From the NCBI RefSeq assembly GCF_030230605.1, contig NZ_JASPDO010000017.1:1-58020 (forward strand): a DNA stretch of 58,020 bases, in the 5' to 3' direction. The DNA is from Brevibacterium sp. UMB1308A (GTDB taxonomy: Bacteria > Actinomycetota > Actinomycetes > Actinomycetales > Brevibacteriaceae). Position numbers and translations under genes: made by a program. This document shows, piece by piece, positions 1 to 9,480 of the stretch. How positions within the stretch are numbered: the first letter of the stretch is position 1; the number at the start of each line of letters is the position of its first letter. The notes beneath the pieces were generated by a model. That model saw only the letters and a program-made list of their open reading frames with translations. It was not told where the DNA came from and ran no database searches.

Positions 1-629
1 GATGAGGGATGGGTCACCGTTTGTCTGCTCCTCTTAGCCCAATCGACGATACCCATAATCACCATGATGAGGAAGATGAAATAGACGATCCCGGAGAACA
101 GCAACCCTCCCATAATCGCCAAAGGAATCCCCACGAGGTCCACTGCGAGCCACACAAACCAGAATTCGACGACGGCTTTTCCTTGTGCGTACATCGCTAC
201 TAAGGAGCCCACAAAGATGTACGCGTCGGGGAACGGGTTCCACGACCAGTTGCCCAGATGCAAGATGTATCCAAAGCCAAGTGTTCCCACGAGCAGGGCG
301 GCCACGATCAGCACACGTTCGCGCGTCGTTGCCCAGCGCACACGCACTTCACCGTCTTGCTCATGACTCTTCTTCCACGTCATCCACCCCCACACGGCAG
401 CGATGATGATGACGACTTGGCGACTCGCATTACCACCTAAGTGAGCGGACACTGATGCCGAAAACAAAAGCACTGACCCCAGAATCTGGACTGGCCACGA
501 CAAAATGTTGCGTTTGAGCGCCAGGTACACGGTCAACAGGGCAAAGATATTGCCTAAAAAGTCTGGCCAGGGTACGGGCTTGCCAAGTAGCTCAAAAACC
601 GGGGTGTTTAACCACGAAAAAAGTTCCAT
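1..629 (-). CDS. pnuC: PnuC-family vitamin/nucleoside transporter, C-terminus outside window
   Basis: Reading the minus strand from the ATG at 629 gives about 209 codons with no stop before base 1, so the end of the protein lies outside the window. It begins [18 protein letters not shown] and is strongly hydrophobic. A PnuC-type block, NWSWNPFPDAYIF, lies near residues 127-139, followed by the membrane stretch EFWFVWLAVDLVGIPLAI. PnuC proteins are inner-membrane facilitators that move nicotinamide riboside, and close relatives (RibM/PnuX of actinobacteria) move riboflavin. The ATG overlaps the rpe stop (ATGA), so translation is probably coupled to rpe. In Streptomyces and Corynebacterium riboflavin-type members lie near rpe or rib genes, so riboflavin is a real alternative substrate. 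The family is clear; the substrate is not. Confidence 0.85.
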   Translation of the reverse strand, partial: MELFSWLNTPVFELLGKPVPWPDFLGNIFALLTVYLALKRNILSWPVQILGSVLLFSASVSAHLGGNASRQVVIIIAAVWGWMTWKKSHEQDGEVRVRWATTRERVLIVAALLVGTLGFGYILHLGNWSWNPFPDAYIFVGSLVAMYAQGKAVVEFWFVWLAVDLVGIPLAIMGGLLFSGIVYFIFLIMVIMGIVDWAKRSRQTVTHPS

Positions 630-1282
630 CACACGTGGGCCAACGCTTGAGCACGTAATTCATCGATCGTGGCAGCAGGGTTGTCACTTCCGTACACGGC
701 AGAACCTGCAACAAAGACATTCGCTCCGGCTTCGACAGCACGGTCCAAGGTTGAAGCGGAGATCCCACCGTCAACCTGAATGTTGACTTTCATGTTCTGC
801 TCAGAGATCGCAGCCCGCAAACGTTTTACTTTGGGCAGGCACACGTCTAAGAACTTCTGGCCACCAAAACCAGGCTCCACCGTCATGATGAGTACTTGGT
901 CGAACTCCCCTAACAGGTCAATGAGTGGTTCAACCGGGGTTGCCGGCTTAATCGCAACAGACGCTTGTGCACCCAAACGCCGCAGTTCCCTCGCCAAGCG
1001 CACGGGTGCCGCGGCTGCTTCGAGGTGGAAGGTCACGGACTCGCACCCCATTTCTGCGTACACCGGGGCGTTGCGATCAGCATCGGCAATCATGAGGTGC
1101 GCGTCGATAGGAACAGGTGATACGACTTTGATGCGTTCCACCACGGGTGGTCCAAAGGTCAGATTGGGCACAAAGTGGTTGTCCATGACGTCGACATGAG
1201 CCATGTCTGCGTTGCTGATCCGTTGCAGTTCGGTTTCGAGGTTGGCGAAATCGGCAGAAAGAATAGATGGGTGAATCTTCAC
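629..1282 (-). CDS. rpe: Ribulose-phosphate 3-epimerase
   Basis: This cytosolic enzyme interconverts ribulose 5-phosphate and xylulose 5-phosphate in the pentose phosphate pathway. The 217-residue protein is the usual length for this TIM-barrel family. It shows the N-terminal PSILSADF strand, metal/catalytic residues H29, D31 (AHVDVMD), H62 (IDAHLMI) and D171 (IQVDGGI), and the phosphate-side loop [11 protein letters not shown] near 134-144. The start is a GTG at 1282, three bases after the rsmB stop. The downstream pnuC-like gene overlaps the stop codon. All catalytic residues expected for Rpe are present. Confidence 0.97.
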   Translation of the reverse strand: MKIHPSILSADFANLETELQRISNADMAHVDVMDNHFVPNLTFGPPVVERIKVVSPVPIDAHLMIADADRNAPVYAEMGCESVTFHLEAAAAPVRLARELRRLGAQASVAIKPATPVEPLIDLLGEFDQVLIMTVEPGFGGQKFLDVCLPKVKRLRAAISEQNMKVNIQVDGGISASTLDRAVEAGANVFVAGSAVYGSDNPAATIDELRAQALAHV

Positions 1283-1285
1283 GGC

Positions 1286-2785
1286 TCAGTCTTTCTTCAG
1301 AAGGGCTAGGAACATTCCATCGGTCGCGTGGATGTGTGGCCACAGCTGCACCACACGTCCGGATGCCACGGTTGCGGATTCAAAGGTCTCCGCAGGTTTT
1401 CCGGTCAACTGGGCGAGCACCTCGGGGGCGTCCATGACCGTCACCGGTTGCTTCTTCACAATGTCTTCTACCACCATAAGAGTTTCGGCCACGTGTGGTG
1501 AGCATGTGGTGTACGCAATCACTCCGCCTGATTTGGTTGCTTCGATTGCGGTGCGAAGCAGATCGCGTTGCACTCCCCCAAGCGCCCCGATGTCGCTGGG
1601 TTGACGACGCCAGCGGGCTTCCGGCCGACGGCGGAGCGCTCCGAGGCCCGAACATGGCACATCGACCAAGACGCGCGTGTATGTCTGGGGGTTGGCCTGG
1701 GCGAAGTCGCGCCCATCTTCATTGACTGCCTGCACGTTGTCGAATGCGCGGGTGGAGTCTTTCACGAGTTCCGTACGGTGTGCTGAAGCGTCGACCGCAT
1801 CCACCCGTTTGGTGCCCGCGTGGGCAGCCAGCACCGAGGTCTTGCCTCCTGGACCTGCGCACAGATCGAGCCATGGGTCGGCAGGGTCTTCGTGCGCCTC
1901 GGCCTCAACCAAGGCCAGGGCAACGAGCTGGGAACCTTCGTCCTGTACCCGGGCGCGCCCTGTGGCAACCGCGTCCACATGCGCAGGGTCACCATGGGTG
2001 AGGGTGACTCCGATGGGCGAAAGTTCGGTGGGTTCTCCGTGCTTTTGGGCTACCTGATCGCGGGTTCCGTCCAGAACCGACAGGCACACGCGCGCAGGCG
2101 TGTTGTGGGCTTCGAGAAGTTGAGTGAGTTCCTCAGCGTTTCTCCCGTTAGCCACGAGTGCTTGGCGAAGTGATCGAATGATCCACGCGGGGTGGGAGGT
2201 GGTGATTTCGAGGCGTTCGTCGTCGCTGAGTCCCTCACAGAGCTCTTCGAGCCATTCCTCACGCGACTTCTCTGTGATTCTGCGGAGGACTGCGTTGACA
2301 AAGCCAGCAGCGCGGTTCGCGATCTTGGTGTCAGCATTCTTGCTAATCACGCCCACGGTTTCAGAAACGGCCGCGTGATCGGCAACCCGCATCGCCAGGA
2401 TCTGGTGGGCGCCCAAACGCATCGCGTTGAGCACCGTAGCTTCGATCTGGTCAACGGGGCGATCCGACACTTTTTCGATCACGGCGTCGTAGAACCTGCG
2501 GGCACGCAGAGTTCCATAGGTCATTTCCGTACACATGGCCGCATCTGGCCCGCTCATGCGTGTGCGTTCAAGTTTGGCGGGCAACAACAAGTTCGCGTAC
2601 GCGTCATTGAGGTCCACATCGCGCAGGACTTCCCACGCAATGACCCGAGGGTTCGCCTTAGGACGTTCGCGGTGGCCCAGGCGGTTCTTACCACCTCGCC
2701 CGCCAGAACCTCGGCCCCGGCCACCTGGCCCACGACCTCCGCGCGAGCCACGCGAGTTGTTTCTACGATCTGATGCGTCTGTCAC
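1286..2785 (-). CDS. rsmB: 16S rRNA m5C967 methyltransferase RsmB (Fmu/Sun)
   Basis: This enzyme uses S-adenosylmethionine to methylate C967 of 16S rRNA. The 499-residue protein has three parts: an Arg/Gly-rich, probably disordered tail (about 8-40), a NusB-like RNA-binding domain (about 45-185), and a Rossmann methyltransferase domain. The latter shows the SAM motif LDLCAGPGGKTS (307-317), DVPCSGLGALRRRPE with C378, and TTCSP with C428. The two cysteines are those used by RNA m5C methylases for product release and nucleophilic attack. The GTG start at 2785 is one base from the fmt stop. The RGG-like tail is common in actinobacterial members and lengthens the protein beyond the E. coli enzyme. 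Confidence 0.95.
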   Translation of the reverse strand: MTDASDRRNNSRGSRGGRGPGGRGRGSGGRGGKNRLGHRERPKANPRVIAWEVLRDVDLNDAYANLLLPAKLERTRMSGPDAAMCTEMTYGTLRARRFYDAVIEKVSDRPVDQIEATVLNAMRLGAHQILAMRVADHAAVSETVGVISKNADTKIANRAAGFVNAVLRRITEKSREEWLEELCEGLSDDERLEITTSHPAWIIRSLRQALVANGRNAEELTQLLEAHNTPARVCLSVLDGTRDQVAQKHGEPTELSPIGVTLTHGDPAHVDAVATGRARVQDEGSQLVALALVEAEAHEDPADPWLDLCAGPGGKTSVLAAHAGTKRVDAVDASAHRTELVKDSTRAFDNVQAVNEDGRDFAQANPQTYTRVLVDVPCSGLGALRRRPEARWRRQPSDIGALGGVQRDLLRTAIEATKSGGVIAYTTCSPHVAETLMVVEDIVKKQPVTVMDAPEVLAQLTGKPAETFESATVASGRVVQLWPHIHATDGMFLALLKKD

Positions 2786-2786
2786 G

Positions 2787-3707
2787 TTACTGTCCTTCTA
2801 CGTCAAACACGGCATTGGCGTTGCCGCGCACAAAGTCGTGGGCGTCCATCATGGGTTTTCCGAACGGCTGGATTCGCTCAACCTGTACCGCGGTGGTTCC
2901 TGTTCCGATGAGAATCTGGCCGTCGTGCTCGCGGATTTCACCGGCGGGCACGTGGACCTGGGTTTCGCTGAGTCCGGCGAGTTTGGTGCGTTTGCCATCC
3001 ATGGTTGACCACGGTCCGGGCATGGGTGATACGCCGTGGCTGCGCGCAACAAGTTCGCGGGCTGGCAGGGCGAAGTTGAGGTGAGCGTCTTGAGCGCTGA
3101 GCTTGGGTGCGTATGTCGCTTCGCCGCTCTGTGGGACCAGGGTGGCGTCGCCGTTTTCGAGTCGCGTCAAAGCTTCCGTGAGTTGTTGCGCACCGGCGTG
3201 GGCGAACTCTTCGAGCATGTCCCCTGCGTCTTTCTTAGGAAGGGGGTATTCGCGCTGATCGAGCACCGGTCCGGTGTCCATGCCCCTATCCAGTTGGAAG
3301 ACCGTAAGGCCGGTTGTGGCCTCGCCGTTGATGAGCGCCCATTGCACGGGTGCGGCGCCACGGTAGGCCGGGAGTAGGGAGAAGTGCAGGTTGAACCAGC
3401 CGTGCGTGGGTAGCGAGAGCGCGTTGTCTTTAAGCAACGCCCCGTAGGCAACGACAGCACCGGCGTCTGGCTGGTACTGGGCGATACGGTCGCACACCTC
3501 GTCGTCCACGTGCGACGCTTCGATGACGTCGATTCCAGCTTCCAAGGCCGCGGTCTTGACCGGGCTGGGCGTCATGATGCGTTTGCGTCCCACCGGCGCG
3601 TCGGGTCGGGTTAGAACTGCGACGACCTGGTGATGTTCACGCAGGGCGTGGAGTGCAGGCACTGCGACGGACGGGGTTCCAGCAAAGACGATTCTCACGC
3701 CCTCCAT
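2787..3707 (-). CDS. fmt: Methionyl-tRNA formyltransferase
   Basis: Fmt puts a formyl group from 10-formyltetrahydrofolate on initiator Met-tRNA. The 306-residue protein starts MEGVRIVFAGTP, matching the family start, and shows the folate-site signature HFSLLPAYRGAAPVQWAL at about 108-125. The catalytic residues N106, H108 and D144 fall at the positions known from E. coli Fmt. The C-terminal OB-like tRNA-binding domain occupies about 210-306. It sits one base from priA upstream and one base from rsmB downstream, so the three are probably co-transcribed. No def (deformylase) gene is seen here, although def-fmt pairs are common elsewhere. Confidence 0.97.
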   Translation of the reverse strand: MEGVRIVFAGTPSVAVPALHALREHHQVVAVLTRPDAPVGRKRIMTPSPVKTAALEAGIDVIEASHVDDEVCDRIAQYQPDAGAVVAYGALLKDNALSLPTHGWFNLHFSLLPAYRGAAPVQWALINGEATTGLTVFQLDRGMDTGPVLDQREYPLPKKDAGDMLEEFAHAGAQQLTEALTRLENGDATLVPQSGEATYAPKLSAQDAHLNFALPARELVARSHGVSPMPGPWSTMDGKRTKLAGLSETQVHVPAGEIREHDGQILIGTGTTAVQVERIQPFGKPMMDAHDFVRGNANAVFDVEGQ

Positions 3708-3708
3708 G

Positions 3709-5730
3709 CTACAGGGCGTCGGGGTCGTCTATCCGGATGCGGGGGGCAGGTTTGCCGTGCATGATCGCCGAGGTCGTTATCCGCTTGAGAAGTTCCGTCA
3801 CCTTGGCGGACGCGTGTCGTTCAATTCCGAGGACGGCGGTGATGGTTGCATCGTCGTCGGCGCTGTTGCGCGTGTAGTGGGAGCGGGGCGGTCCTTCGCG
3901 TTCTTCGAACAACTTGACCCCGTCAATAATGTTGAGCTGTCCCAGGGTCTGTTCAACGACGGCTCGTGGTCCGGAGACTTCGCACGCGCGGACAACGGGT
4001 GGCATGCCCAGTTCTTCGCGAACCCCGAGTTCGTGCCTTGCCCACCCCACGGGGTCGTAGTGAACCAGGGTGCGGATGATGTCGGGATTTTCGTCGAGCA
4101 CCAGGACACGCCCCGGGGCGGGCCGTACGAGGTTGACGGCTCGCATGCGTCGGGCAATTGCGGTTTGGGTGGAGCGCAGGCTGGGTCCGGGCCACAGGGT
4201 GTCGAAGAGCAGCGCCAGCGCGTACCCACCTTCTGTGTAGGGTTCGGCTCCGGTGGTGGCCACCACGATCTGTGGTTCGGGGTCCACGCGGGCAATAATC
4301 CGGTCACCTCCGCTACGCACCACGGGCACCCCGGGGAAGGCTCGTCCCAGCTCGTAGTGCACGGTTTCTAAGCCTTGACCGGCTGAACGAAAACGGGTCG
4401 AGCCACACTCGCACGTCGCCTGCTCGCTGCGGTAACCACATGCGGAACACGCAAACGGACCGGTCACACTCGCGGCTCTCATGGGAGTCCCACATGAACA
4501 GCGCAGGGTTTCTCGGCACCTCTCACACACCACGAGCGTGATGTAACCGGTACGTGGAACTTGTACCAACACGGGACCCACGAGCCCCTGGGTTTTGGCC
4601 CGTCCCAGGGCTTGCCGTATGAGGTCGAAGGCCCGTTCGGGTAGTGAGGTGAAATCGGCAATTGACCGGGTGAACCCTGAATCCAAAACCACCGGGGTGA
4701 GCTCCCGGACCCGCGGGCGAGGCAAGGTCACGTCGCCCATCCACCCCGCGTCCACCAAGCGCTGCACGTCGACGCTGCGCGCATGGTCAATGAACAAGGT
4801 AGCCACCTGGGTCTGCGCGACCCGTTCACACACGACTGACCGGGCGTGGCAGTAGGGCGCCCTGGGTTCAATGAAAGCGTCTTCGTCGTCAAAACACATG
4901 ATGATGAGACCCAGATCAGGCATGGGCACATACGCGCTCGCACGGGTTCCTACCACCACTCGTGCTTTCCCTGTAAGCGCTTTCACCCAGGCCGACCAGC
5001 GCGCTTGCGGGCCTTGCTCATGTGTGAGCGTTACGGCCGCCGAGCCCAGTAACGACGTCACGGTTTCAACGCTGGACTGGTCGGGCACCACGATGAGCAC
5101 TGAGCGGTCAGCTGCGAGCACCTCGGCCGTGGCCCGCAGGGCAGCATGCGCCCACCCCAGGCCGGGCTGATCCCCCGGCGGCACCACGAACGCTGCCCTG
5201 GGTCCCGGCGCTCGCTCTTCAGACTGCACCCATGTGCGCAAAGCACCCAGGAAGTCTGCTTCGCTCTCCCCTAACGGGCCGGGCAGGTCAGGAAAGGTGG
5301 GGGCCGCCGAGGTGTCCGCCCCTAACGCTGTTTTTTCCCCGCCCGCGTGACGGGGTGGGATGGCGAGACGGACAACGTCCGGGACGGTTCCCGCGTACTT
5401 GTTCGCAAGTGACGTGCACAGTTCCAAAAGTTCGGGGGTCAGCACCGGGACGGGTGAGGTGACGCGTTCGAGGGCGTGAAGTTCGCCGTCGTGGTCGGTG
5501 GTGTCCGTGCGCGCCACGATGAACCCGCTCATGAGCCGGCCAGAAAACTTGACGCGTACCCGCACGCCCGGCTGGGCGTCTTCGTCGAGTGACTCTGTGA
5601 CCGCGTAGTCGAAGGTTCGCGCTAAGTGCGGAACAGGGGTTTCTAACAGGACGGCTGCGACGGGTTGGGTCGGCGCTGGGGTCAGTCCCCCGCGGATCCT
5701 CAACTGGTTGTCGAAGCCGGGTAATTCCAT
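3709..5730 (-). CDS. priA: Primosomal protein PriA, actinobacterial form without helicase motifs
   Basis: PriA recognises stalled forks and reloads the replicative helicase. I chose the ATG at 5730 (MELPGFDNQLRI), giving 673 residues just after the metK stop; a longer reading from 5793 would overlap metK. The N-terminal DNA-binding part has the typical VAAVLLETPVPHLARTFDY stretch. Eight zinc-ligand cysteines are kept in CERCRETLRCSCG, CSACGY and CECG. The helicase core is degenerate: the expected GxTGSGKT Walker A is replaced by VVPPGDQPGLGWAHA and the DEEH box by FDDEDAF. This loss is known for actinobacterial PriA, so the protein probably acts as a structural restart factor without helicase activity. 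Confidence 0.93.
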   Translation of the reverse strand: MELPGFDNQLRIRGGLTPAPTQPVAAVLLETPVPHLARTFDYAVTESLDEDAQPGVRVRVKFSGRLMSGFIVARTDTTDHDGELHALERVTSPVPVLTPELLELCTSLANKYAGTVPDVVRLAIPPRHAGGEKTALGADTSAAPTFPDLPGPLGESEADFLGALRTWVQSEERAPGPRAAFVVPPGDQPGLGWAHAALRATAEVLAADRSVLIVVPDQSSVETVTSLLGSAAVTLTHEQGPQARWSAWVKALTGKARVVVGTRASAYVPMPDLGLIIMCFDDEDAFIEPRAPYCHARSVVCERVAQTQVATLFIDHARSVDVQRLVDAGWMGDVTLPRPRVRELTPVVLDSGFTRSIADFTSLPERAFDLIRQALGRAKTQGLVGPVLVQVPRTGYITLVVCERCRETLRCSCGTPMRAASVTGPFACSACGYRSEQATCECGSTRFRSAGQGLETVHYELGRAFPGVPVVRSGGDRIIARVDPEPQIVVATTGAEPYTEGGYALALLFDTLWPGPSLRSTQTAIARRMRAVNLVRPAPGRVLVLDENPDIIRTLVHYDPVGWARHELGVREELGMPPVVRACEVSGPRAVVEQTLGQLNIIDGVKLFEEREGPPRSHYTRNSADDDATITAVLGIERHASAKVTELLKRITTSAIMHGKPAPRIRIDDPDAL

Positions 5731-5747
5731 TCTTCGAGTTTCGGGGT

Positions 5748-6932
5748 TCAGATCGCGCGCGTCAACGCTTCCGCACGGTCGGTGTTCTCCCACGTGAATT
5801 CGGGAAGTTCGCGCCCAAAGTGACCATACGTGCTGGTCAGGTTGTAAATGGGGCGATTGAGTGCGAGTTCCCGAATGATGGCTGCCGGGCGCAAGTCGAA
5901 GACCTCTTCAATGGCTTTTTCAATGCGTGCCGGGTCCTCTTTTTCGGTACCGAAGGTTTCAACGTACAAACCAACAGGGTGCGATTTTCCAATCGCGTAG
6001 GCCACCTGCACTTCTGCGCGGTCAGCAAGCCCTGCCGCTACGACGTTTTTGGCGACCCAGCGCATTGCGTAGGCACCCGAACGGTCCACCTTCGACGGGT
6101 CTTTTCCGGAAAACGCACCGCCTCCGTGGCGGGCGAATCCACCGTACGTGTCCACGATGATCTTGCGTCCAGTGAGGCCCGCGTCGCCCATGGGGCCACC
6201 CACGATGAACGGCCCGGCTGGGTTGATCCAGAATTCGGTGCCCGAGGTGTCCAACCCTGAGTCGTTGAGGATCGGGTTGATGACGTGTTCGAGAATGTCG
6301 CTTTCCAGTTCACGATGATCGGTGCCTTCTGCGTGCTGGCTAGACAAAACTACGCAGTCCACGCTCACGGCCTTGTCGCCGTCGTAACCGATTGTCACCT
6401 GGGTTTTGCCGTCTGGGCGCAGGTAGTCCACAGTTCCGTTCTTGCGGACCTCTGAGAGCCTCTGGGACATGCGGTGGGCAAGGTGGATGGGCATGGGCAT
6501 CAGTTCGGGCGTCGCATTGTCTGCGTATCCGAACATAAGACCTTGGTCACCTGCCCCCAAGCGTTCAAGTGGATCGTTCCCACCGGCACGAGCCTCGATC
6601 GAAGTGGTCACGCCGTCAGAGATGTCACTGGACTGAGAGCCAATTGACACGGTGACGCCACACGAGTGCCCGTCGAAGCCCATGTCTGAGTTTGTGTACC
6701 CGATTCCGGTGATCACGTCACGCGCAATTGTGGCCACATCGGCGTAGCCGTCGGTGGTGACTTCACCCGCCACATGGACGAGGCCGGTGGTGACAAGAGT
6801 TTCAACCGCAACACGAGATCGCTGGTCTTGAGCCAGCAAGTTATCCAGGACTGCGTCAGAAATCTGATCGCAAATCTTGTCGGGGTGCCCCTCAGTGACC
6901 GATTCGGAAGTAAAATAACGCAAGCTTTTCAC
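5748..6932 (-). CDS. metK: S-adenosylmethionine synthetase
   Basis: MetK makes S-adenosylmethionine from ATP and methionine in the cytosol. The 394-residue protein is of normal length and carries the full signature set: [12 protein letters not shown] (15-26), the hexapeptide loop [12 protein letters not shown], and the P-loop-like [16 protein letters not shown]. The start is a GTG at 6932 ([12 protein letters not shown]), ten bases after the coaBC stop. Its product feeds the methyltransferases of the cell, including RsmB encoded three genes downstream. No SAM riboswitch is possible in the ten-base gap, so any control must come from further upstream. Confidence 0.98.
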   Translation of the reverse strand: MKSLRYFTSESVTEGHPDKICDQISDAVLDNLLAQDQRSRVAVETLVTTGLVHVAGEVTTDGYADVATIARDVITGIGYTNSDMGFDGHSCGVTVSIGSQSSDISDGVTTSIEARAGGNDPLERLGAGDQGLMFGYADNATPELMPMPIHLAHRMSQRLSEVRKNGTVDYLRPDGKTQVTIGYDGDKAVSVDCVVLSSQHAEGTDHRELESDILEHVINPILNDSGLDTSGTEFWINPAGPFIVGGPMGDAGLTGRKIIVDTYGGFARHGGGAFSGKDPSKVDRSGAYAMRWVAKNVVAAGLADRAEVQVAYAIGKSHPVGLYVETFGTEKEDPARIEKAIEEVFDLRPAAIIRELALNRPIYNLTSTYGHFGRELPEFTWENTDRAEALTRAI

Positions 6933-6942
6933 GAATGACAGT

Positions 6943-8184
6943 CTAGCTGGGTAGTAGCTGAGCTACCGACTCCATGACAACGCGTGACACTTCTTGCTTG
7001 GTCCCAGAGGCGCGGACGCGCTCCCGAACGTCGTCTCCGTCGCGTTCGTACACAATGACCGAGGTCGCATCGTCGCCAAACACTGCCCCTTGCGCCACGC
7101 TGTTAAATACCAGTGCACGGCACCCTTTGCGCAACAATTTTTGTTGAGCCAAGGATTCGGGGGTCGATTCGTCTGAACCAGTTTCAGCGGCGAAGCCCAC
7201 AATGGTTTTCGTGTCCCCAAACCGTGCGACTAAGTCTTTGAGAATGTCCGGGTTCTGCACCAGGGACAGCGTCATACCTTCATCGCCGGACTTCTTCATT
7301 TTGTGCTCAGCGATTTCTGCCGGACGGTAGTCGGCGACCGCGGCTGCCATGATGATGAGTTCGGAGTCTTCACCATTTGCCACACATTGCTCGTGAAGTT
7401 CCTCGGTGGTTTCGACCGGAACAATGGTGGCTCGGCCACGAATGGGTTCCAGAACGTCGTTGGCAACATTCGCTGCACATACGGTCACGTCAGCGCCCAT
7501 GTCCAGGGCGACCTGCGCCAAGGCAACGCCTTGTTTTCCAGATGAGCGGTTACCCAAGTAGCGCACGGGGTCTAACGGTTCGCGGGTTCCCCCAGCAGAA
7601 ATAAACACATGTGCGCCAGCAAGGGCAGTCACAGTTCCAGCAAGAGCGGTAGAGGATGAACCCTCTGCCTGTGACAGCGCATATTCCACAATGTCTGCAG
7701 GTTCGGGCAGACGCCCAGGACCTGAGTCTGCACCTGTGAGGCGCCCGGAAGCGGGTTCCATCACGTGTGCGCCTCGTGCACGCAGAGTCGCAACATTGTC
7801 TTGTGTGGCTGGGTGTTGCCACATTTGAGTGTGCATCGCAGGAACGTACACCACGGGGCACGTTGCCACCAGCAGGGTCGCTGCGAGCATGTCATTGCCC
7901 ATGCCGGCTCGGGCACGTGCGAGGAGGTCGGCGGTGGCGGGTGCAACGATCACGAGGTCGGCGCTGTGTCCCACGTTGACGTGTTGGACTTCTTCTACGC
8001 GGTCAAATACGTCGGTGGCGACGGGCTGACCTGACAGCGCTTCCCACGTGGGCGCTCCCACGAACTTCAAAGCCGCCTCGGTGGGCACAACACGCACGCT
8101 GTGCCCCTGTTCTTTGAGCAACCGGACGACATGGCATGCCTTGTAAGCAGCGATTCCTCCGGCGACTCCGAGAACGATGTTCAC
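6943..8184 (-). CDS. coaBC: Bifunctional phosphopantothenoylcysteine synthetase/decarboxylase
   Basis: This fused enzyme carries out two steps of coenzyme A synthesis: CTP-dependent joining of cysteine to phosphopantothenate (CoaB) and FMN-dependent decarboxylation (CoaC). The 413-residue protein has the CoaC flavodoxin-like half first: [11 protein letters not shown] (6-16), a histidine near 68-73 (QHVNVGH) and PAMHTQMW at 115-122. The CoaB half starts around 190 with [19 protein letters not shown]. Two differences from the E. coli enzyme stand out: His replaces the Asn of PxMNxxMW, and the flap reads [11 protein letters not shown] without the usual cysteine. Mycobacterial CoaBC, as I recall it, has the same form. 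The GTG start abuts the rpoZ stop. Confidence 0.95.
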   Translation of the reverse strand: MNIVLGVAGGIAAYKACHVVRLLKEQGHSVRVVPTEAALKFVGAPTWEALSGQPVATDVFDRVEEVQHVNVGHSADLVIVAPATADLLARARAGMGNDMLAATLLVATCPVVYVPAMHTQMWQHPATQDNVATLRARGAHVMEPASGRLTGADSGPGRLPEPADIVEYALSQAEGSSSTALAGTVTALAGAHVFISAGGTREPLDPVRYLGNRSSGKQGVALAQVALDMGADVTVCAANVANDVLEPIRGRATIVPVETTEELHEQCVANGEDSELIIMAAAVADYRPAEIAEHKMKKSGDEGMTLSLVQNPDILKDLVARFGDTKTIVGFAAETGSDESTPESLAQQKLLRKGCRALVFNSVAQGAVFGDDATSVIVYERDGDDVRERVRASGTKQEVSRVVMESVAQLLPS

Positions 8185-8514
8185 TTACTCTTCGACGTCC
8201 TGGTCAAAGGTGAAGCCGAGGTCGTCTGCCGCAGGCTCAGGTTCCGGCGCTGCGAAATCAGCTTCGGTGGCCTCACGGATGATGATCTTGTCCTGGTCGA
8301 TTTCACGCAGGGCGATCGACAGTGGCTTCTCGTTGGGTTCTGGTGTCACCAGCGGTCCCACGTTTTCGAGCAGACCTTCCTGTAGCTGTGCGTAGTACGC
8401 GTTGATCTGGCGCGCACGGCGGGATGCTTCGATGACCAGTTCGTACTTTGATTCGGTCTTTTCGAGCAGGTCGTCAATAGGCGGGTTAGTGATGCCTTCA
8501 GGTTGAACGGACAC
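8185..8514 (-). CDS. rpoZ: RNA polymerase omega subunit
   Basis: Omega helps fold and hold the beta-prime subunit of RNA polymerase. The 109-residue acidic protein contains the conserved N-terminal block [18 protein letters not shown] and [11 protein letters not shown], followed by [10 protein letters not shown] near 63-72. The C-terminal acidic tail ([19 protein letters not shown]) is typical of actinobacterial omega. The start is a GTG at 8514 with a GGAGA ribosome site. The gmk-rpoZ-coaBC-metK order is a conserved actinobacterial arrangement and supports the call. Confidence 0.95.
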   Translation of the reverse strand: MSVQPEGITNPPIDDLLEKTESKYELVIEASRRARQINAYYAQLQEGLLENVGPLVTPEPNEKPLSIALREIDQDKIIIREATEADFAAPEPEPAADDLGFTFDQDVEE

Positions 8515-8557
8515 TCATTCTCCATCTAGGTTTGCGGAACAGTGTGAAAGTTCCGGC

Positions 8558-9130
8558 TCAGTTTTCGGGGTTGTCAACAGACAGCCCCATCAATGTTACT
8601 AGTTCTTGGGCTGCAGTTCTAACATCGTGGTTGACAACGGTGTGGTCGAACTCTTCTTCAGCAGCGAGTTCCACCTTAGCGGTTTCGAGTCGACGCGCTT
8701 GTTCCTCTTCGGATTCCGTGCCACGACCCACTAGCCTGCGGACCAGTTCGTCCCAGCTGGGCGGGGCTAAGAAGATGAACCGGGCTTCTGGCATGCGCTC
8801 TTTGACTTGGCGCGCGCCTGCGAGATCAATTTCCAAAAGTGGAAACTTGCCTTCGTCCAAGGCTTGCATGACAGGTTCCCGCGGGGTTCCGTACTGATTG
8901 CGGCCGTGCACCACCGCAGTTTCAAGCATCTGCCCGGATTTGACCATGTGGTCGAATTCGGCCGGTGACACAAACTGGTAGTGCACCCCATCGATCTCAC
9001 CAGGCCGCGGATCACGGGTGGTCGCGGAAACCGAGAACCACACGTGCGGGAAGTGTTCACGGATATAGGCGCCAACAGTGCCTTTACCTACCGCAGAAGG
9101 GCCAGTGAGAACGGTGAGTCGTGGTGTCAT
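8558..9130 (-). CDS. gmk: Guanylate kinase
   Basis: Gmk converts GMP to GDP with ATP. The 190-residue protein begins [18 protein letters not shown] with the Walker A loop at 10-17, then the GMP-binding segment [20 protein letters not shown], and [13 protein letters not shown]. Length and motifs match the family fully. Its ATG overlaps the TGA of mihF (ATGA), a sign of coupled translation. Forty-three bases separate it from rpoZ downstream. Confidence 0.97.
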   Translation of the reverse strand: MTPRLTVLTGPSAVGKGTVGAYIREHFPHVWFSVSATTRDPRPGEIDGVHYQFVSPAEFDHMVKSGQMLETAVVHGRNQYGTPREPVMQALDEGKFPLLEIDLAGARQVKERMPEARFIFLAPPSWDELVRRLVGRGTESEEEQARRLETAKVELAAEEEFDHTVVNHDVRTAAQELVTLMGLSVDNPEN

Positions 9131-9444
9131 ACGTTGTCGAATTTCTCCAAAAGTGCTGCTTTTTGATGGACGCCCAGCCCCTTGATACGACGCGAGGCGG
9201 CAATCCCAACTTCTTCCATTGTCCCTTGTGCTCGGCGCTCCCCTACACCCGGGATGGACTTAAGCAGGTCGACAACCTTCATTTTGCTCACTGCTTCGTT
9301 CTCAGCCGCGTTCGTCAGAACCGACTTCAACGTTGTCTTTCCTGCTTTGAGGTCAGCCTTGACTTGTGCTCGGGCTTGTCGCGCCTGGAATGCTTTCTCC
9401 AGGGCTGCTGACCGTTGTTCTGGTGTCAATGGTTCTAGTGCCAC
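9127..9444 (-). CDS. mihF: Actinobacterial integration host factor MihF
   Basis: MihF (sIHF in Streptomyces) is a small nucleoid protein found only in actinobacteria; it bends DNA and is unrelated to proteobacterial IHF. The 105-residue protein is basic, with a long N-terminal helix ([20 protein letters not shown]) and the helix-two-turn-helix [18 protein letters not shown] near 64-81. The start is a GTG at 9444 with the ribosome site AGGAGT at 9450-9455. It lies directly upstream of gmk, its usual neighbour. It is a useful marker of the host phylum. Confidence 0.95.
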   Translation of the reverse strand: MALEPLTPEQRSAALEKAFQARQARAQVKADLKAGKTTLKSVLTNAAENEAVSKMKVVDLLKSIPGVGERRAQGTMEEVGIAASRRIKGLGVHQKAALLEKFDNV

Positions 9445-9480
9445 CGTGTACTCCTAAGCCAGAAGGAACTTAGAGTCAGT

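Noticed and set aside
560..640. FMN riboswitch before the PnuC-type gene
   Set aside because: The gene starts inside the rpe stop codon, so no room exists for a leader, and no RFN-like pattern was seen.
3706..4371. Long plus-strand frames opposite core genes (also 18432-19049 and 26070-26846)
   Set aside because: They lie fully opposite well-identified genes and follow the codon rhythm of the real strand, as expected in high-GC DNA.
5731..5793. Longer priA start at 5793
   Set aside because: It would overlap the metK end by 46 bases and adds residues foreign to the family.
9445..9480. Terminator between mihF and pyrF from CTAAG and CTTAG
   Set aside because: The five-base arms are weak and overlap the mihF ribosome site.
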